From: Chloroflexota bacterium
Lineage (GTDB): Bacteria; Chloroflexota; Dehalococcoidia; UBA2979
DNA length: 64,000 nt
Assembly: GCA_016875635.1 (NCBI GenBank)
Contig: VGPD01000003.1
Coordinates: 29,896-93,895 of the forward strand
Direction: 5' to 3'
Below, piece by piece: positions 35,334-43,780 of the stretch. The position numbers and the translations under genes were made by a program. Within the stretch, counting starts at the first letter, position 1, and each line of letters opens with the position of its first letter. Under the pieces are notes generated by a model. It saw nothing but the letters and a program-made list of their open reading frames with translations. It did not search any database and was not told where the DNA came from.

Positions 35334-36398
35334 CTACCGGTCGCGCCCCTCGCGGAGGTCGATCGCCATCGGGTTGAAGCACGCTACCCGATGCCCCGGT
35401 GCCGGCGGCTCATCGCTCCCCGGCAGCGGCCCTGCATCAACCAGGGGCGGCGACGGATCCAGGCGGCACTGCGACACCGCCTTCGGACACCGCTCCAGGA
35501 ACGCGCACTCCTCGCCCAGCGACGCCAGGTCCGGCGGATTCCCCCGCATCGGCGTCAGACGCGCCCCCGACATCACACCGGGCAGACTGCTCAACAGCCC
35601 GTATGTGTACGGGTGCCGAGGACGACGGAAGATCGTGAACACATCCCCCTCTTCGGCCACCACCCCGCCGTACATCACCATCACCCGGTCGGCCAACCGC
35701 GCGACCACGCCGAAGTCGTGCGTGATCAGCATCACCGCCGTCCCCCGGTTGCGCATGTCCTCCAGCCAGTTCAGCGTCTCCAGCCGCACCGCCGGGTCGA
35801 GGTTCGCCGTCGGCTCGTCCGCGATCACGATCTTCGGACCCAGCGCCGTCGCCATCGCGACCATTACCCGCTGAGCCATACCGCCGGACAACTGGAACGG
35901 ATACGCGTCCACGATCCGCTCCGCGTCCGGCAACAGCGGTCGCAACGCCACGATCGCCGCCGCGCGCGCCGCCTTCGGGTCCAGCCGCTCGTGCGCGAGG
36001 AAGATCTCCGCCACCTGCTCCCCCACGCGCAACGTCGGCGTCAGCCCCGCCATCGCGTCCTGGAAGATCATCGCGATCTCGCCGCCGCGCACCCGCCGGC
36101 GATCGTCTCCCTTAAGGTCGAGCAGCGATTCCCCCTGATACAGGATCGAGCCGCTCACCTCCGCGGTGGACGGCAGCAGTCCGAGCGTCGCCAGCGCCAC
36201 CGAGGATTTCCCCGCGGCTGACTCACCGACCAGCGCCAGCACCTCGCCGGGATAGAGGTCGAGCGAGACCCCGCGCACCGCCGGGATCATCCCCTCAGGG
36301 CCGCGGTACGCGGCCTGGAGATCGCGCACAGAGAGGATGGGGGTGCGTGACGTGCCCGCCACCGCGGATTCACCAGCGCCCGATGTCGCCTCGGTCAT
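35334..36398 (-). CDS. Oligopeptide/dipeptide ABC transporter ATP-binding protein (OppD-like)
   Basis: Walker A GESAAGKSSVAL (Ser-Ala in place of the usual Gly-Ser), Q-loop IFQDAMAGLTP, signature LSGGMAQRVMVAMA, Walker B KIVIADEPTANLD. The C-terminal oligopeptide extension has ECAFLERCPKAVSQC plus a later Cys, the four-Cys arrangement linked to an Fe-S cluster in DppD-type subunits. 354 aa. No permease, binding protein or OppF partner within the window on either side, so it is an orphan here. Confidence 0.88.
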   Translation of the reverse strand: MTEATSGAGESAVAGTSRTPILSVRDLQAAYRGPEGMIPAVRGVSLDLYPGEVLALVGESAAGKSSVALATLGLLPSTAEVSGSILYQGESLLDLKGDDRRRVRGGEIAMIFQDAMAGLTPTLRVGEQVAEIFLAHERLDPKAARAAAIVALRPLLPDAERIVDAYPFQLSGGMAQRVMVAMATALGPKIVIADEPTANLDPAVRLETLNWLEDMRNRGTAVMLITHDFGVVARLADRVMVMYGGVVAEEGDVFTIFRRPRHPYTYGLLSSLPGVMSGARLTPMRGNPPDLASLGEECAFLERCPKAVSQCRLDPSPPLVDAGPLPGSDEPPAPGHRVACFNPMAIDLREGRDR

Positions 36399-36511
36399 CT
36401 CGCCCGCCCGCTGTCGTCTGGTGCCGTCCTGCGTCAGTACCGGGTACGCCTGCGCGCCGCCCGCGCGAATACGGTACTCCGCCGGTCGGATGACCGCTTC
36501 GCCGCAGGCTG

Positions 36512-36552
36512 GACGCAGACATGCGGCGCTGTCGGCGCCGCATGTCTGCGTC
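36512..36552. terminator. Perfect 18-bp inverted repeat downstream of lexA
   Basis: GACGCAGACATGCGGCGC-tgtcg-GCGCCGCATGTCTGCGTC. Lies 18 nt past the lexA stop. There is no U-tract, so it may protect the mRNA 3' end or act as an intrinsic stop without Us. Confidence 0.6.
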
Positions 36553-36569
36553 TGGCTGTGGATGTCAGA

Positions 36570-37202
36570 CTAGAACGAACGGATCGTGGCGACGAGCCGC
36601 CCCTGCACCTGCACGTTGGAGGCGTCCTCCATGATCGGCGACATCGTCGCGTTCATCGGCTGCAGCCGGACCTTCCGGCCCTCGGGGTAGTACTTCTTCA
36701 GCGTGGTCTCGCCACGATCCACGATCCAAGCCGCGACGACCTCGCCCGGGTCCGCCGTCTGGCGCGGTTCCAGGACCACGATGTCGCCATCGTTGATCAG
36801 CGCGTCGATCATCGAGGTGCCCTGGACACGCAACGCGTACAGGTTCGCCTTGCCGCGCACCTGCTCGTCTGTCAGTTCGATGATGTCCAGCGGCGCGACG
36901 TTGTCCGGGTGCGTGGGGATCGGGATGCCGGCGGCGATCGGGCCGAGCAGCGGCACCTGAACGGTGCGCCGGCGACGCTCGCCCTGCCCATTCAGCAGTT
37001 CGATCGCGCGTGAGACCTCCCGGTCGCGCCGGATCAGTCCCTTCTCCTCCAGCCGCTTGAGGTTGTAATCCACAACGCTGGTCGAGGAGATGCCGCACCC
37101 CTGCTGGATGTCGCGGATACTGGGCGGATAATCATGATCCGTGATGAACCGCTCCAGAAAGCGGAGGATATCCTGCTGCTTCTCTGACAGGCCGTCCGAC
37201 AT
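36570..37202 (-). CDS. lexA: LexA SOS repressor
   Basis: Winged-helix N-terminal domain (LSEKQQDILRFLERFI...PPSIRDIQQ) and an S24 peptidase domain. Self-cleavage site Ala91-Gly92 (PIAAGIPIP), nucleophile Ser130 (VQGTSMID) and general-base Lys169 (ETTLKKYY). 210 aa. On RecA activation it cuts itself and releases the SOS regulon. Its upstream gap of about 325 nt is shared with the PIG-L gene. Confidence 0.96.
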   Translation of the reverse strand: MSDGLSEKQQDILRFLERFITDHDYPPSIRDIQQGCGISSTSVVDYNLKRLEEKGLIRRDREVSRAIELLNGQGERRRRTVQVPLLGPIAAGIPIPTHPDNVAPLDIIELTDEQVRGKANLYALRVQGTSMIDALINDGDIVVLEPRQTADPGEVVAAWIVDRGETTLKKYYPEGRKVRLQPMNATMSPIMEDASNVQVQGRLVATIRSF

Positions 37203-37380
37203 GGCGCGTCCTCTCCCGAGGCGGACGCCGGCTTGATGGCCGGCACCGCACTCCTACCCCCGCTACACCGACCGCGTCCTGGGCAGCGCGACCGGAACAG
37301 CCGCTTTCCGCTGTCCTGAAACCGACACCCGGAAGTCGCACTGCGAGGTTCCGGGGCAGAGACAGATGTGCGGCACAGAT

Positions 37381-37411
37381 GTTCTGTTCGGAACGAACGC
37401 TAATACCGTTC
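37381..37411. promoter_or_regulatory. Dyad-rich AT-rich stretch between lexA and the PIG-L gene
   Basis: GTTCG-gaa-CGAAC (37386-37398) and GAAC-N9-GTTC (37395-37411). The minus strand also has TTGACA nearby. GAAC/GTTC half-sites are the currency of many LexA operators, so this may be the lexA control region, but the spacing does not match the Bacillus box (GAAC-N4-GTTC). The rest of 37203-37527 holds no gene; a GCCGGC-ttgatg-GCCGGC stem lies near 37230. Confidence 0.35.
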
Positions 37412-37527
37412 TGTCAATTCGTCAACCATTTGTCGACACGCGGGGGGCGGGCTTCGGATCCCCGTCCGCCCGGGCCACCGGGCTAGGATCCGAGGGCGTC
37501 ACGGGCGCGCAGGCAGTTGGAGGCCAG

Positions 37528-38274
37528 ATGCCAGCGGGACTCGAGGACCTGTACGGGCGGGAACGGCCGGGGGAGCCGGATGAGGCGGCGGGCGAGTTCC
37601 GCCGCGCACTGGTGGTCGCCGCCCACCCGGACGATGCCGACTTCGGCGCCGCCGGCGCCGCCGCCCTCCTCGCACGCGCCGGCTGGGAGGTCCGCTACAT
37701 CGTGGTGACCGACGGCTCAAAGGGCTCCGACGACCCGGTGATCGCCCAGCCCGAACTGATCGCGATGCGCGCGCAGGAACAGCGCACGGCCGCCGCGATC
37801 CTCGGCGTGAAGGACGTGCGGTTCCTCGGACATACCGACGGCGAATTGGTCTGGTCGCACACCCTGATCGGCGAGATCGTCCGTGAGATCCGCGAATTCC
37901 GCCCCTACGCGGTCTACACCCACGACCCCGAAGCGGTGATCATCAGCAACGCCTTCGTCAACCACTCCGACCACCGCGCGACCGGGCTCGCGGTGGTCGA
38001 CGCCGTCTACCCCGCCGCGCGCGACCGGCTGAACTTCCCCGAACAGGTCGCCAGCGGGCTCCAGCCGCACAAGGTGCGCGAGCTCTACATCTTCGGCGGA
38101 AACGAATCGAACTTCTCCGTCGAAATCACCGAGGTCATCGAGACCAAGCTCGCTGCGATGCGCGCCCACACCTCGCAGTTCCCCCCCGACCTGCTCGACC
38201 GCATGCGCGAATACTGGCGTGACGCGGACGGCCGCTATCACGAGCAGTTTCGCCGCGTCATCATGTTCATCTAG
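37528..38274 (+). CDS. PIG-L family deacetylase
   Basis: Zn-dependent N-acetylglucosaminyl deacetylase superfamily (MshB, BshB, LmbE). Metal and catalytic motif AAHPDDADFGAAG, then YTHDPE and NHSDHRATG carrying the other ligand histidine. The ATG is chosen because GGAGG precedes it; the track's start is 54 codons earlier in unconserved sequence. 248 aa. Substrate unknown; see the short CysS/MshC-type synthetase at 42402. Confidence 0.9.
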   Translation: MPAGLEDLYGRERPGEPDEAAGEFRRALVVAAHPDDADFGAAGAAALLARAGWEVRYIVVTDGSKGSDDPVIAQPELIAMRAQEQRTAAAILGVKDVRFLGHTDGELVWSHTLIGEIVREIREFRPYAVYTHDPEAVIISNAFVNHSDHRATGLAVVDAVYPAARDRLNFPEQVASGLQPHKVRELYIFGGNESNFSVEITEVIETKLAAMRAHTSQFPPDLLDRMREYWRDADGRYHEQFRRVIMFI

Positions 38275-38308
38275 GCTCGACGCCCGTCGCGCCCGCCGAG
38301 GTCTCCCG

Positions 38309-39337
38309 ATGCCGCTGCCGTTGCCCACCCCCGCTCGCCATTGCCCGCGTTGCGGCGCCGCGTTCGCATCGCCGGCTGCCGGCGCACGCTGCACGACCGA
38401 GGGCTGCGGCTACGCCTGGTATCCGGACCCGAAGGTCGCGGTCGGCGTCGTCGCCGAACGGGACGGCCGCATCCTGCTCGTCCGTCGCAACCACGAACCC
38501 GCGCTCGGGCACTGGGCATTCCCCTCCGGGTTCGTCGACGCCGGCGAGGTCCTCACCGACGCCGGAAAACGCGAGACACGCGAAGAAGCCGGCATCGATG
38601 TCCACATCGACCGCCTGCTCGGAGTGTGGAGCGCGGCGGACGACCCGGTCGTCTTCGTCGCCTATGCCGGCACGCTCGCCTCCGGCGAACCAGTCGCCGG
38701 CGACGAGGCCATTGAAGTCGCCTTCTTCGACGCCACGGCGCTCCCGCCGCTCGCCTTCGAACACGACCACGAGGTGATCGATGCCTGGCGCGCCACTCGC
38801 GGCGACACCCTCACCGCTGCGCGCCCGATCTCCCTCCTCCAGCAGCGCGGCATTGAAGCGGAGGTGCTCGTCCCCCTCATCCGCCGCCTCGAATCCGAAC
38901 TCGGAGTCGAACGGGCCCACGCCATCGCCCGCGAGACGATCGAGGCGATCGCGCGGCAACAGGGCCGCGACGTGGCGGATGCCCTCGGTCGCGCCGACCT
39001 CCCCGGATTCGCCCACGTCAAAGACTCGTGGGGCGGCGCCGGTGGCGACCTCGCGATCGAGACGCTCCGGCAGGACGGCGAGCGGCTCGACTTCAACGTG
39101 GTCGGCTGCCGCTTCGCGGAGATGTACCGCCGCATGGGCGCGACCGATCTCGGATTCCTGCTCTCCTGCAGCCGCGACTTCGCCCTCTCCGAGGGCTACT
39201 CCCCGGCGCTCCACCTCGACCGCACGCAGACCATCATGCAGGGCTACAACTATTGTGATTTCCGCTATCGACTGGCGCAGACCACGCCGGTGCGCGAGGA
39301 TGCGGGCGGCGGGGAGGCCGTCCCCCCGACCCAGTGA
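38309..39337 (+). CDS. Zinc-ribbon NUDIX hydrolase fused to ATC-hydrolase domain
   Basis: Three parts in one frame. A zinc ribbon (CPRCGA...CTTEGCGYAWYP, about 11-38). A NUDIX domain (about 42-165) with a complete box GFVDAGEVLTDAGKRETREEAGI. From about 185, a domain resembling L-2-amino-thiazoline-4-carboxylate hydrolase (FNVVGCRFAEMYRRMGATDLGFLLSCSRDFA, then LDRTQTIMQGYNYCDFRY). ATC hydrolase opens the thiazoline ring on the way to L-cysteine in pseudomonads. I know of no common NUDIX/ATC fusion. 342 aa, 34 nt after the PIG-L gene. Confidence 0.85.
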   Translation: MPLPLPTPARHCPRCGAAFASPAAGARCTTEGCGYAWYPDPKVAVGVVAERDGRILLVRRNHEPALGHWAFPSGFVDAGEVLTDAGKRETREEAGIDVHIDRLLGVWSAADDPVVFVAYAGTLASGEPVAGDEAIEVAFFDATALPPLAFEHDHEVIDAWRATRGDTLTAARPISLLQQRGIEAEVLVPLIRRLESELGVERAHAIARETIEAIARQQGRDVADALGRADLPGFAHVKDSWGGAGGDLAIETLRQDGERLDFNVVGCRFAEMYRRMGATDLGFLLSCSRDFALSEGYSPALHLDRTQTIMQGYNYCDFRYRLAQTTPVREDAGGGEAVPPTQ

Positions 39338-39409
39338 ACGGCCGGCGCACCCCCGCGCCACCCAGCGCTCTGGCCCGCGTGCAGGCCGGCACCCGAGGAG
39401 GGACGCTCG

Positions 39410-39745
39410 ATGGAAGTCACGATGGTGCTCACCGAACTCGGCAAGAAGTACCACGACGACATTCGCAAACTGCTCCGCGAGGCCCTCGCGGAAGCCGGCC
39501 TCCCCGACCAGACGGTCACGGAGACCATCATCCGCAACGACGAAGAGGCCCTCCCGGCCAAGTGCCTCGGTTCCCCGACGATCCGCATCGACGGCTTCGA
39601 CGTTGAGTACATGGAACGCGAACCAGACGAGCGGACCGCCGGCGTCCGTTACTTCAACACCATGGCCGGCTGGAAGCCGGTCCCCGAAAAAGGCATGCTC
39701 GTCCGCGCCCTCCAGCGCGCGAAGGAGCGCGACCAGGGCAGATAA
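39410..39745 (+). CDS. Thioredoxin-fold-like small protein
   Basis: 111 aa. A C-terminal segment KCLGSPTIRIDGFDVE resembles the cis-Pro strand of thioredoxin-like proteins of the DUF2703/MerB-associated type; an N-terminal CxxC is absent and the single Cys is in KCLGS. Redox role uncertain. The start codon is chosen at MEVTMVL; an in-frame ATG four codons on is possible. A strong terminator follows. Confidence 0.6.
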   Translation: MEVTMVLTELGKKYHDDIRKLLREALAEAGLPDQTVTETIIRNDEEALPAKCLGSPTIRIDGFDVEYMEREPDERTAGVRYFNTMAGWKPVPEKGMLVRALQRAKERDQGR

Positions 39746-39764
39746 CCCTTCGCCGTGAGCCACC

Positions 39765-39799
39765 GACGGCCCGCCCACCCTCAAGGTCGGCGGGCCGTC
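39765..39799 (+). terminator. Terminator hairpin after the thioredoxin-like gene
   Basis: Perfect 11-bp stem GACGGCCCGCC/GGCGGGCCGTC with a 13-nt loop, 20 nt after the stop codon. No U-run. Confidence 0.6.
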
Positions 39800-39964
39800 C
39801 TGTATCCGTGCGCATGCGCCACATCGAAATGGCCGCACGGCGTGGAGCGCTCGTCACGATGCGACCGTGGACCGACCAGACACCCACATCGATGACGTAC
39901 GCAATCGCGCCGTCGCCGCGCGCCCGCCTGCGCTACGCTGTCCCGCGCACCCCAGGGGGACGCC

Positions 39965-41041
39965 ATGAAGGTCGCCGTCGGCCTGCACCGCTACGCCATC
40001 GAGAACTGGCCCGAGGTCACCGCCTTCGCCCTCGAATCGGAACGGCTCGGCGTCGACTCCCTCTGGAGCGCCGAGGCATGGGCGCACGACGGCGCCACGC
40101 CGCTCGCCTACCTCATCGCCAAAACCACCACACTCAAGTTCGGCACAGGCATCCTCCAGGTCGGCACCCGCTCCCCCGCTCTCGTCGCGATGACCGCGAT
40201 GACCCTCGACTCCATGTCCGGCGGACGCTTCATGCTCGGCGTCGGCACCAGCGGCCCTCAGGTCATCGAGGGCTGGCACGGCATCCCGTTCCGCAAGCCG
40301 ATCCAGCACACGCGCGAGGTCATCGAAATCTGCCGTCGAGTCTTCAACGGCGAGACCGTCTCCTACGACGGCGAGTTCTACCACCTCCCCCTCGACCAAC
40401 AGCACGGCGGATCCGGCGAGGGCAAGGCACTCCGTTCCGGCGCGCCCGCGACGCCCCATCTCCCGATCTACATCGCCTCGCTGGGACCGAAGAACCTCGA
40501 ACTCACCGGCGAACTCGCCGACGGCTGGCTGGGCACCTCATTCCTGCCGGAGCACGCCGCCCAGTTCATCGACCCGATCCGCGAGGGCGCGCGCAAAGCC
40601 GGCCGCGACTTCTCCAGGATCGACATCGCCGTCGGTGGCACCGTCTGGTTCACCAGCGACGTCGAGAAAGCCGCCGAGACGCTGCGCCCCGGCCTCGCCT
40701 TCTCCCTCGGCGCCATGGGTTCGAAGCAACACAACTTCTACAACAACGCCTACTCGCGACAGGGCTACGCCGATGAGGCGAAAGAGGTTCAGCGTCTCTG
40801 GCTCTCCGGCAAACGCGACGAAGCCCGCGCCCGCGTCCCGCTGGAACTCATCATCGGCACGAACCTCATCGGCGACGAAGCCATGGTGAAGCAGCGCCTC
40901 CGCGACTACCGCGACGCCGGCGTCACCACCTTCCGCCCCGGCCTCCACGGCGACACCTTCGAGGAGCGCATGACCTCACTCGGCCGCCTGATGGACCTCG
41001 TCCACGAAGTCAGCACCGAAGGAACAAAGGCCGCGCGCTGA
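39965..41041 (+). CDS. LLM-class F420-dependent oxidoreductase
   Basis: Luciferase-like TIM barrel. Begins MKVAVGLHRYAIENWPEVTAFALESERLGVDSLWSAEAW, then GTGILQVGTRSPALVAMTAMTLDSMSGGRFMLGVGTSGPQVIEGWHG, the F420-type signature. 358 aa, normal. npdG and cofE in this window indicate that the cell makes and reduces F420. Substrate unknown. Confidence 0.9.
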   Translation: MKVAVGLHRYAIENWPEVTAFALESERLGVDSLWSAEAWAHDGATPLAYLIAKTTTLKFGTGILQVGTRSPALVAMTAMTLDSMSGGRFMLGVGTSGPQVIEGWHGIPFRKPIQHTREVIEICRRVFNGETVSYDGEFYHLPLDQQHGGSGEGKALRSGAPATPHLPIYIASLGPKNLELTGELADGWLGTSFLPEHAAQFIDPIREGARKAGRDFSRIDIAVGGTVWFTSDVEKAAETLRPGLAFSLGAMGSKQHNFYNNAYSRQGYADEAKEVQRLWLSGKRDEARARVPLELIIGTNLIGDEAMVKQRLRDYRDAGVTTFRPGLHGDTFEERMTSLGRLMDLVHEVSTEGTKAAR

Positions 41042-41059
41042 CCGCAGCGCTTTGTTTAT

Positions 41060-41656
41060 TCAGCGTGCGATCACGGCCATGCGGATCACCGTCCGCGTCC
41101 GCTCCGGCGGCACGCGGGCCGGATCGCTCAGGTAGACCTCGATGTGACGGCTGCCCGGCCGGTAGCCCGCCTCCCGGATGAATGCCATCAGTCCGTCGAT
41201 CGTCGGCTGCCCCTGGTCGAACGCGCCAATATGCATGATCCGGGCCTGCGCCCCGGACGGCAGCGCCGCCAGCTTCACCCGGTCCAGTAGCGGCGTCTCG
41301 GGATGCTTCTCCCGCGCGGCACGGATCGCCCGACGCAGAGCAGCCGTGTCCACGGCGTCCGGGACCGCGATCGAGGCCGTCCATCTCCAGTCTTCTGTCC
41401 CCTTGAAATCGGCGATCCGGAACACGGCCTCAGGCGGCAGCACCGGGTAGTCGAGCGACTGCTCCGCTCGGATCTGGAATTTCAGCGTGTACGCCACGGA
41501 GTAGAGCGTCGCGAAAATGGGCCCCATCGTCTCCGCCCCCGGCGGTCGGGTCTCGGCGATCGTGAGGGCACGACGCGGCGGCACTTCGATCAGGTCAGGC
41601 TTCTTGCGCGCCGTGTACAGCGGGGCCCATTCCTTCTTCAACTCCAGTCGTTCCAT
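41060..41656 (-). CDS. GyrI-like small-molecule-binding domain protein
   Basis: 198 aa without a DNA-binding domain. LIEVPPRRALTIAETRPPG, MHIGAFDQGQPTIDGLMAFIREAGYRPGSRHIEVYLSDPARVPPERTRTVIRMAV follows the GyrI-like (AraC effector-binding) fold. Members bind or hydrolyse small molecules. Faces the LLM gene across 18 nt. Confidence 0.85.
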   Translation of the reverse strand: MERLELKKEWAPLYTARKKPDLIEVPPRRALTIAETRPPGAETMGPIFATLYSVAYTLKFQIRAEQSLDYPVLPPEAVFRIADFKGTEDWRWTASIAVPDAVDTAALRRAIRAAREKHPETPLLDRVKLAALPSGAQARIMHIGAFDQGQPTIDGLMAFIREAGYRPGSRHIEVYLSDPARVPPERTRTVIRMAVIAR

Positions 41657-41873
41657 CGCTCAGGTCCTTCCGCGAGACTGGCGGATCTGCCGTGGATCTA
41701 CCTCAGAGTGCTGGCGCGGGGCACGGGGGTGACAGGGCTATTCGACCGCCATGGGCAGGGACGTTCGTCCGAAGTGCGGGCATGACCGGTCACGCCAGGC
41801 TGAGGCAGCCGACGCAGCCCGACTCACGCACCACCCTGAGCCGCACAAGGAACAAGGTCGGGCGAGGGAAGGC

Positions 41874-42359
41874 CTACGCCAGATGCGGTACCGGGCACGG
41901 CACGGCCTGCGCCGGCAGCGAATCCGCCACGGCACGCGCGACCACATCGAGGTCGACCGGGGCGAGGTGCGCCTGCGCCCATTCCATCAGCTCGCGCTCT
42001 TCCCAGCGGATGTGCGCCGAAAGCGCCGCGCCGAACCGCACCAAGATCCCCGCCCGCGTCGCGACATTCGATCCGCGCACCTCGGCCGCCAGGTCGGTGA
42101 GCTCTCGGTGCTCCCGCTGCGCCCGCCCCGCGAGCGCGAGGCCGCCCTCCTGTTTCGCCGCGAGCAACGGCAACAGCGCCCGCGCCTCGACGATCAGGTG
42201 TGGCGTCATCGCCTCGTCCCAGTAGCGCAGCACATCGCGGACGAGCGCCGAAGCCTCCCGCGGCTCCGCCGTCGCGAGTTCACGCTGGATGCGCAGCGCC
42301 AGTGTCAGCGCGTGGTGGTGGTCGCGCGAGAGCCGCGCGAGTCGTGCGTCACGAGTCAT
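41874..42359 (-). CDS. Hemerythrin/HHE domain protein
   Basis: 161 aa four-helix bundle. Possible di-iron ligands: RDHHHALTLALR, YWDEAMTPHLIVEARALLPLL, QREHRELTDLA and SAHIRWEERELMEW, the H..HxxxE pattern of HHE proteins. Oxygen, iron or NO sensing are typical roles. No gene was seen in the 217 nt between it and the GyrI-like gene. Confidence 0.85.
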   Translation of the reverse strand: MTRDARLARLSRDHHHALTLALRIQRELATAEPREASALVRDVLRYWDEAMTPHLIVEARALLPLLAAKQEGGLALAGRAQREHRELTDLAAEVRGSNVATRAGILVRFGAALSAHIRWEERELMEWAQAHLAPVDLDVVARAVADSLPAQAVPCPVPHLA

Positions 42360-42401
42360 GCGTATAGGCTACGGCCCGGCCACCGCGCACACTACTCCGC
42401 C

Positions 42402-43625
42402 TCACTCGGCGCGCAGTCGCACTCCGAGCACCCCGGCGAGCTCGATCAACGTCGGCGTCCCGGTCTCCCCGGCGACGCGGCCCTCCAGCAGCGCCCGGGC
42501 GAGGTCACTGACGACCTCAATCGCCTTCGAGGTATCGAGGTCGTCGTCCATCGCGGCCTGGAACGCGTTGCGGTACGGCTGCACCCGCAGCCGGTCGGGA
42601 GGCCCTCCGGGAGCGACCGCCGCACGCTCCAGCAGCCGCGCCGTCTCCTCGCTGCGCGCCAGCACGCCACGATCAAAGTCGCGGTCGTCGCGCCAGCGCA
42701 CCGCCAGCAGCGAGAGCCGGATACCGTTGCCCGTGTGCCCCTCGCCCAGCAGGTCGCTCACCTTCACCAGGTTGCCCAGCGACTTCGACATCTTCTGCCC
42801 GTCGAGGCCCATCGTGCCGTTGTGCAACCAGAATGCCGCGTACGGCGCCCGCCCGCTCGCCGCCTCCGACTGGACGATCTCGGAGTCGTGGTGTGGATAG
42901 CGGAGGTCCTTGCCTCCACCGTGGATGTCGATCTGCTCGCCAAGATGGCGACACGCCATCGCCGAACACTCGATGTGCCAACCGGGCCGGCCCGCGCCCC
43001 ACGGCGAGGCGAAGGTCGCGCCCTCGTCCGGACACGGCTGCCAGACCAGGAAGTCGAGCGGGTTCCGCTTCAGATGCTGCGGCTCTTCCGGCATCGAGTC
43101 GCTCTTGAAGTCGAGCAACGCCTGTCCGCTCAGGCCCGCGAGCACCCCGAAGTGGGGGGTCCGTGTGACGTCGAAGAAGACGTAGCCGTCGCGCTCGTAC
43201 GCGAAGCCCTTGTCGATCAACCGCTGCACCGTCTCGATGATCTCGGGGATCGTCTCGGAGACGCGCGGGTAGGCGTCCGGCTGGAGGACGTCCAGCGCGC
43301 TCATCTCGTCGAGGTAGATCTGCTGGTTCCGGTCGGTCAGTTCGCGGATGGTCATCCCCAGCCGCCGCGAGACCCGGACCATGTCGTCATCTACATCCGT
43401 GATGTTCTGGACGTGACGCACCTCGTACGCGTTGAACTCCAGCCACCGACGGAGCGTGTCGAACGCAACATAGACCAGGGCGTGTCCCAGGTGACCGACG
43501 TCGTACGGGGTGATGCCGCACACATAGATCGAGACGGTGCGGTCCTCGCGCGGGACGAACCGCTCGACTCGCCGGGTGAGCGAGTTGAAGAGACGCAGGT
43601 TGTCGTACGGAAGCGGCTGGAGCAC
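42402..43625 (-). CDS. Cysteinyl-tRNA synthetase, short form (CysS/MshC family)
   Basis: Class I synthetase core. The HIGH motif is HLGH in YVCGITPYDVGHLGHALVY; zinc ligands are the Cys of VCG and those in PGWHIECSAMA and HGGGKDLRYPHHDSE; KMSKS is intact (GQKMSKSLGNLV). At about 407 aa it lacks the C-terminal anticodon-binding domain of most CysS. Its CGITPYD..HLGHA opening resembles MshC, the Cys:GlcN-Ins ligase of mycothiol synthesis. It may be the cell's only CysS or a thiol-pathway ligase. The GTG with GAGG at 5 nt is preferred to the track start two codons earlier. Confidence 0.8.
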   Translation of the reverse strand: MLQPLPYDNLRLFNSLTRRVERFVPREDRTVSIYVCGITPYDVGHLGHALVYVAFDTLRRWLEFNAYEVRHVQNITDVDDDMVRVSRRLGMTIRELTDRNQQIYLDEMSALDVLQPDAYPRVSETIPEIIETVQRLIDKGFAYERDGYVFFDVTRTPHFGVLAGLSGQALLDFKSDSMPEEPQHLKRNPLDFLVWQPCPDEGATFASPWGAGRPGWHIECSAMACRHLGEQIDIHGGGKDLRYPHHDSEIVQSEAASGRAPYAAFWLHNGTMGLDGQKMSKSLGNLVKVSDLLGEGHTGNGIRLSLLAVRWRDDRDFDRGVLARSEETARLLERAAVAPGGPPDRLRVQPYRNAFQAAMDDDLDTSKAIEVVSDLARALLEGRVAGETGTPTLIELAGVLGVRLRAE

Positions 43626-43722
43626 GCGCACCTCGTCAGGTGGTTGCCAGGTGGCCGCTCGGGCACCTCAATGGCGGCGGGATCGTAGCACCGACAGGCC
43701 GCCCGATAGGCGGATGAGACGA

Positions 43723-43752
43723 ACACACCCCCGGCGGTCGCCGGGGGTGTGT
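43723..43752 (-). terminator. Terminator of the histone-H1-like gene
   Basis: Perfect 12-bp stem ACACACCCCCGG/CCGGGGGTGTGT around a 6-nt loop, 28 nt past the stop codon and ahead of cysS. Confidence 0.7.
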
Positions 43753-43780
43753 CGTGTCCAGGGGGCTCGAGTGGTTCTTG

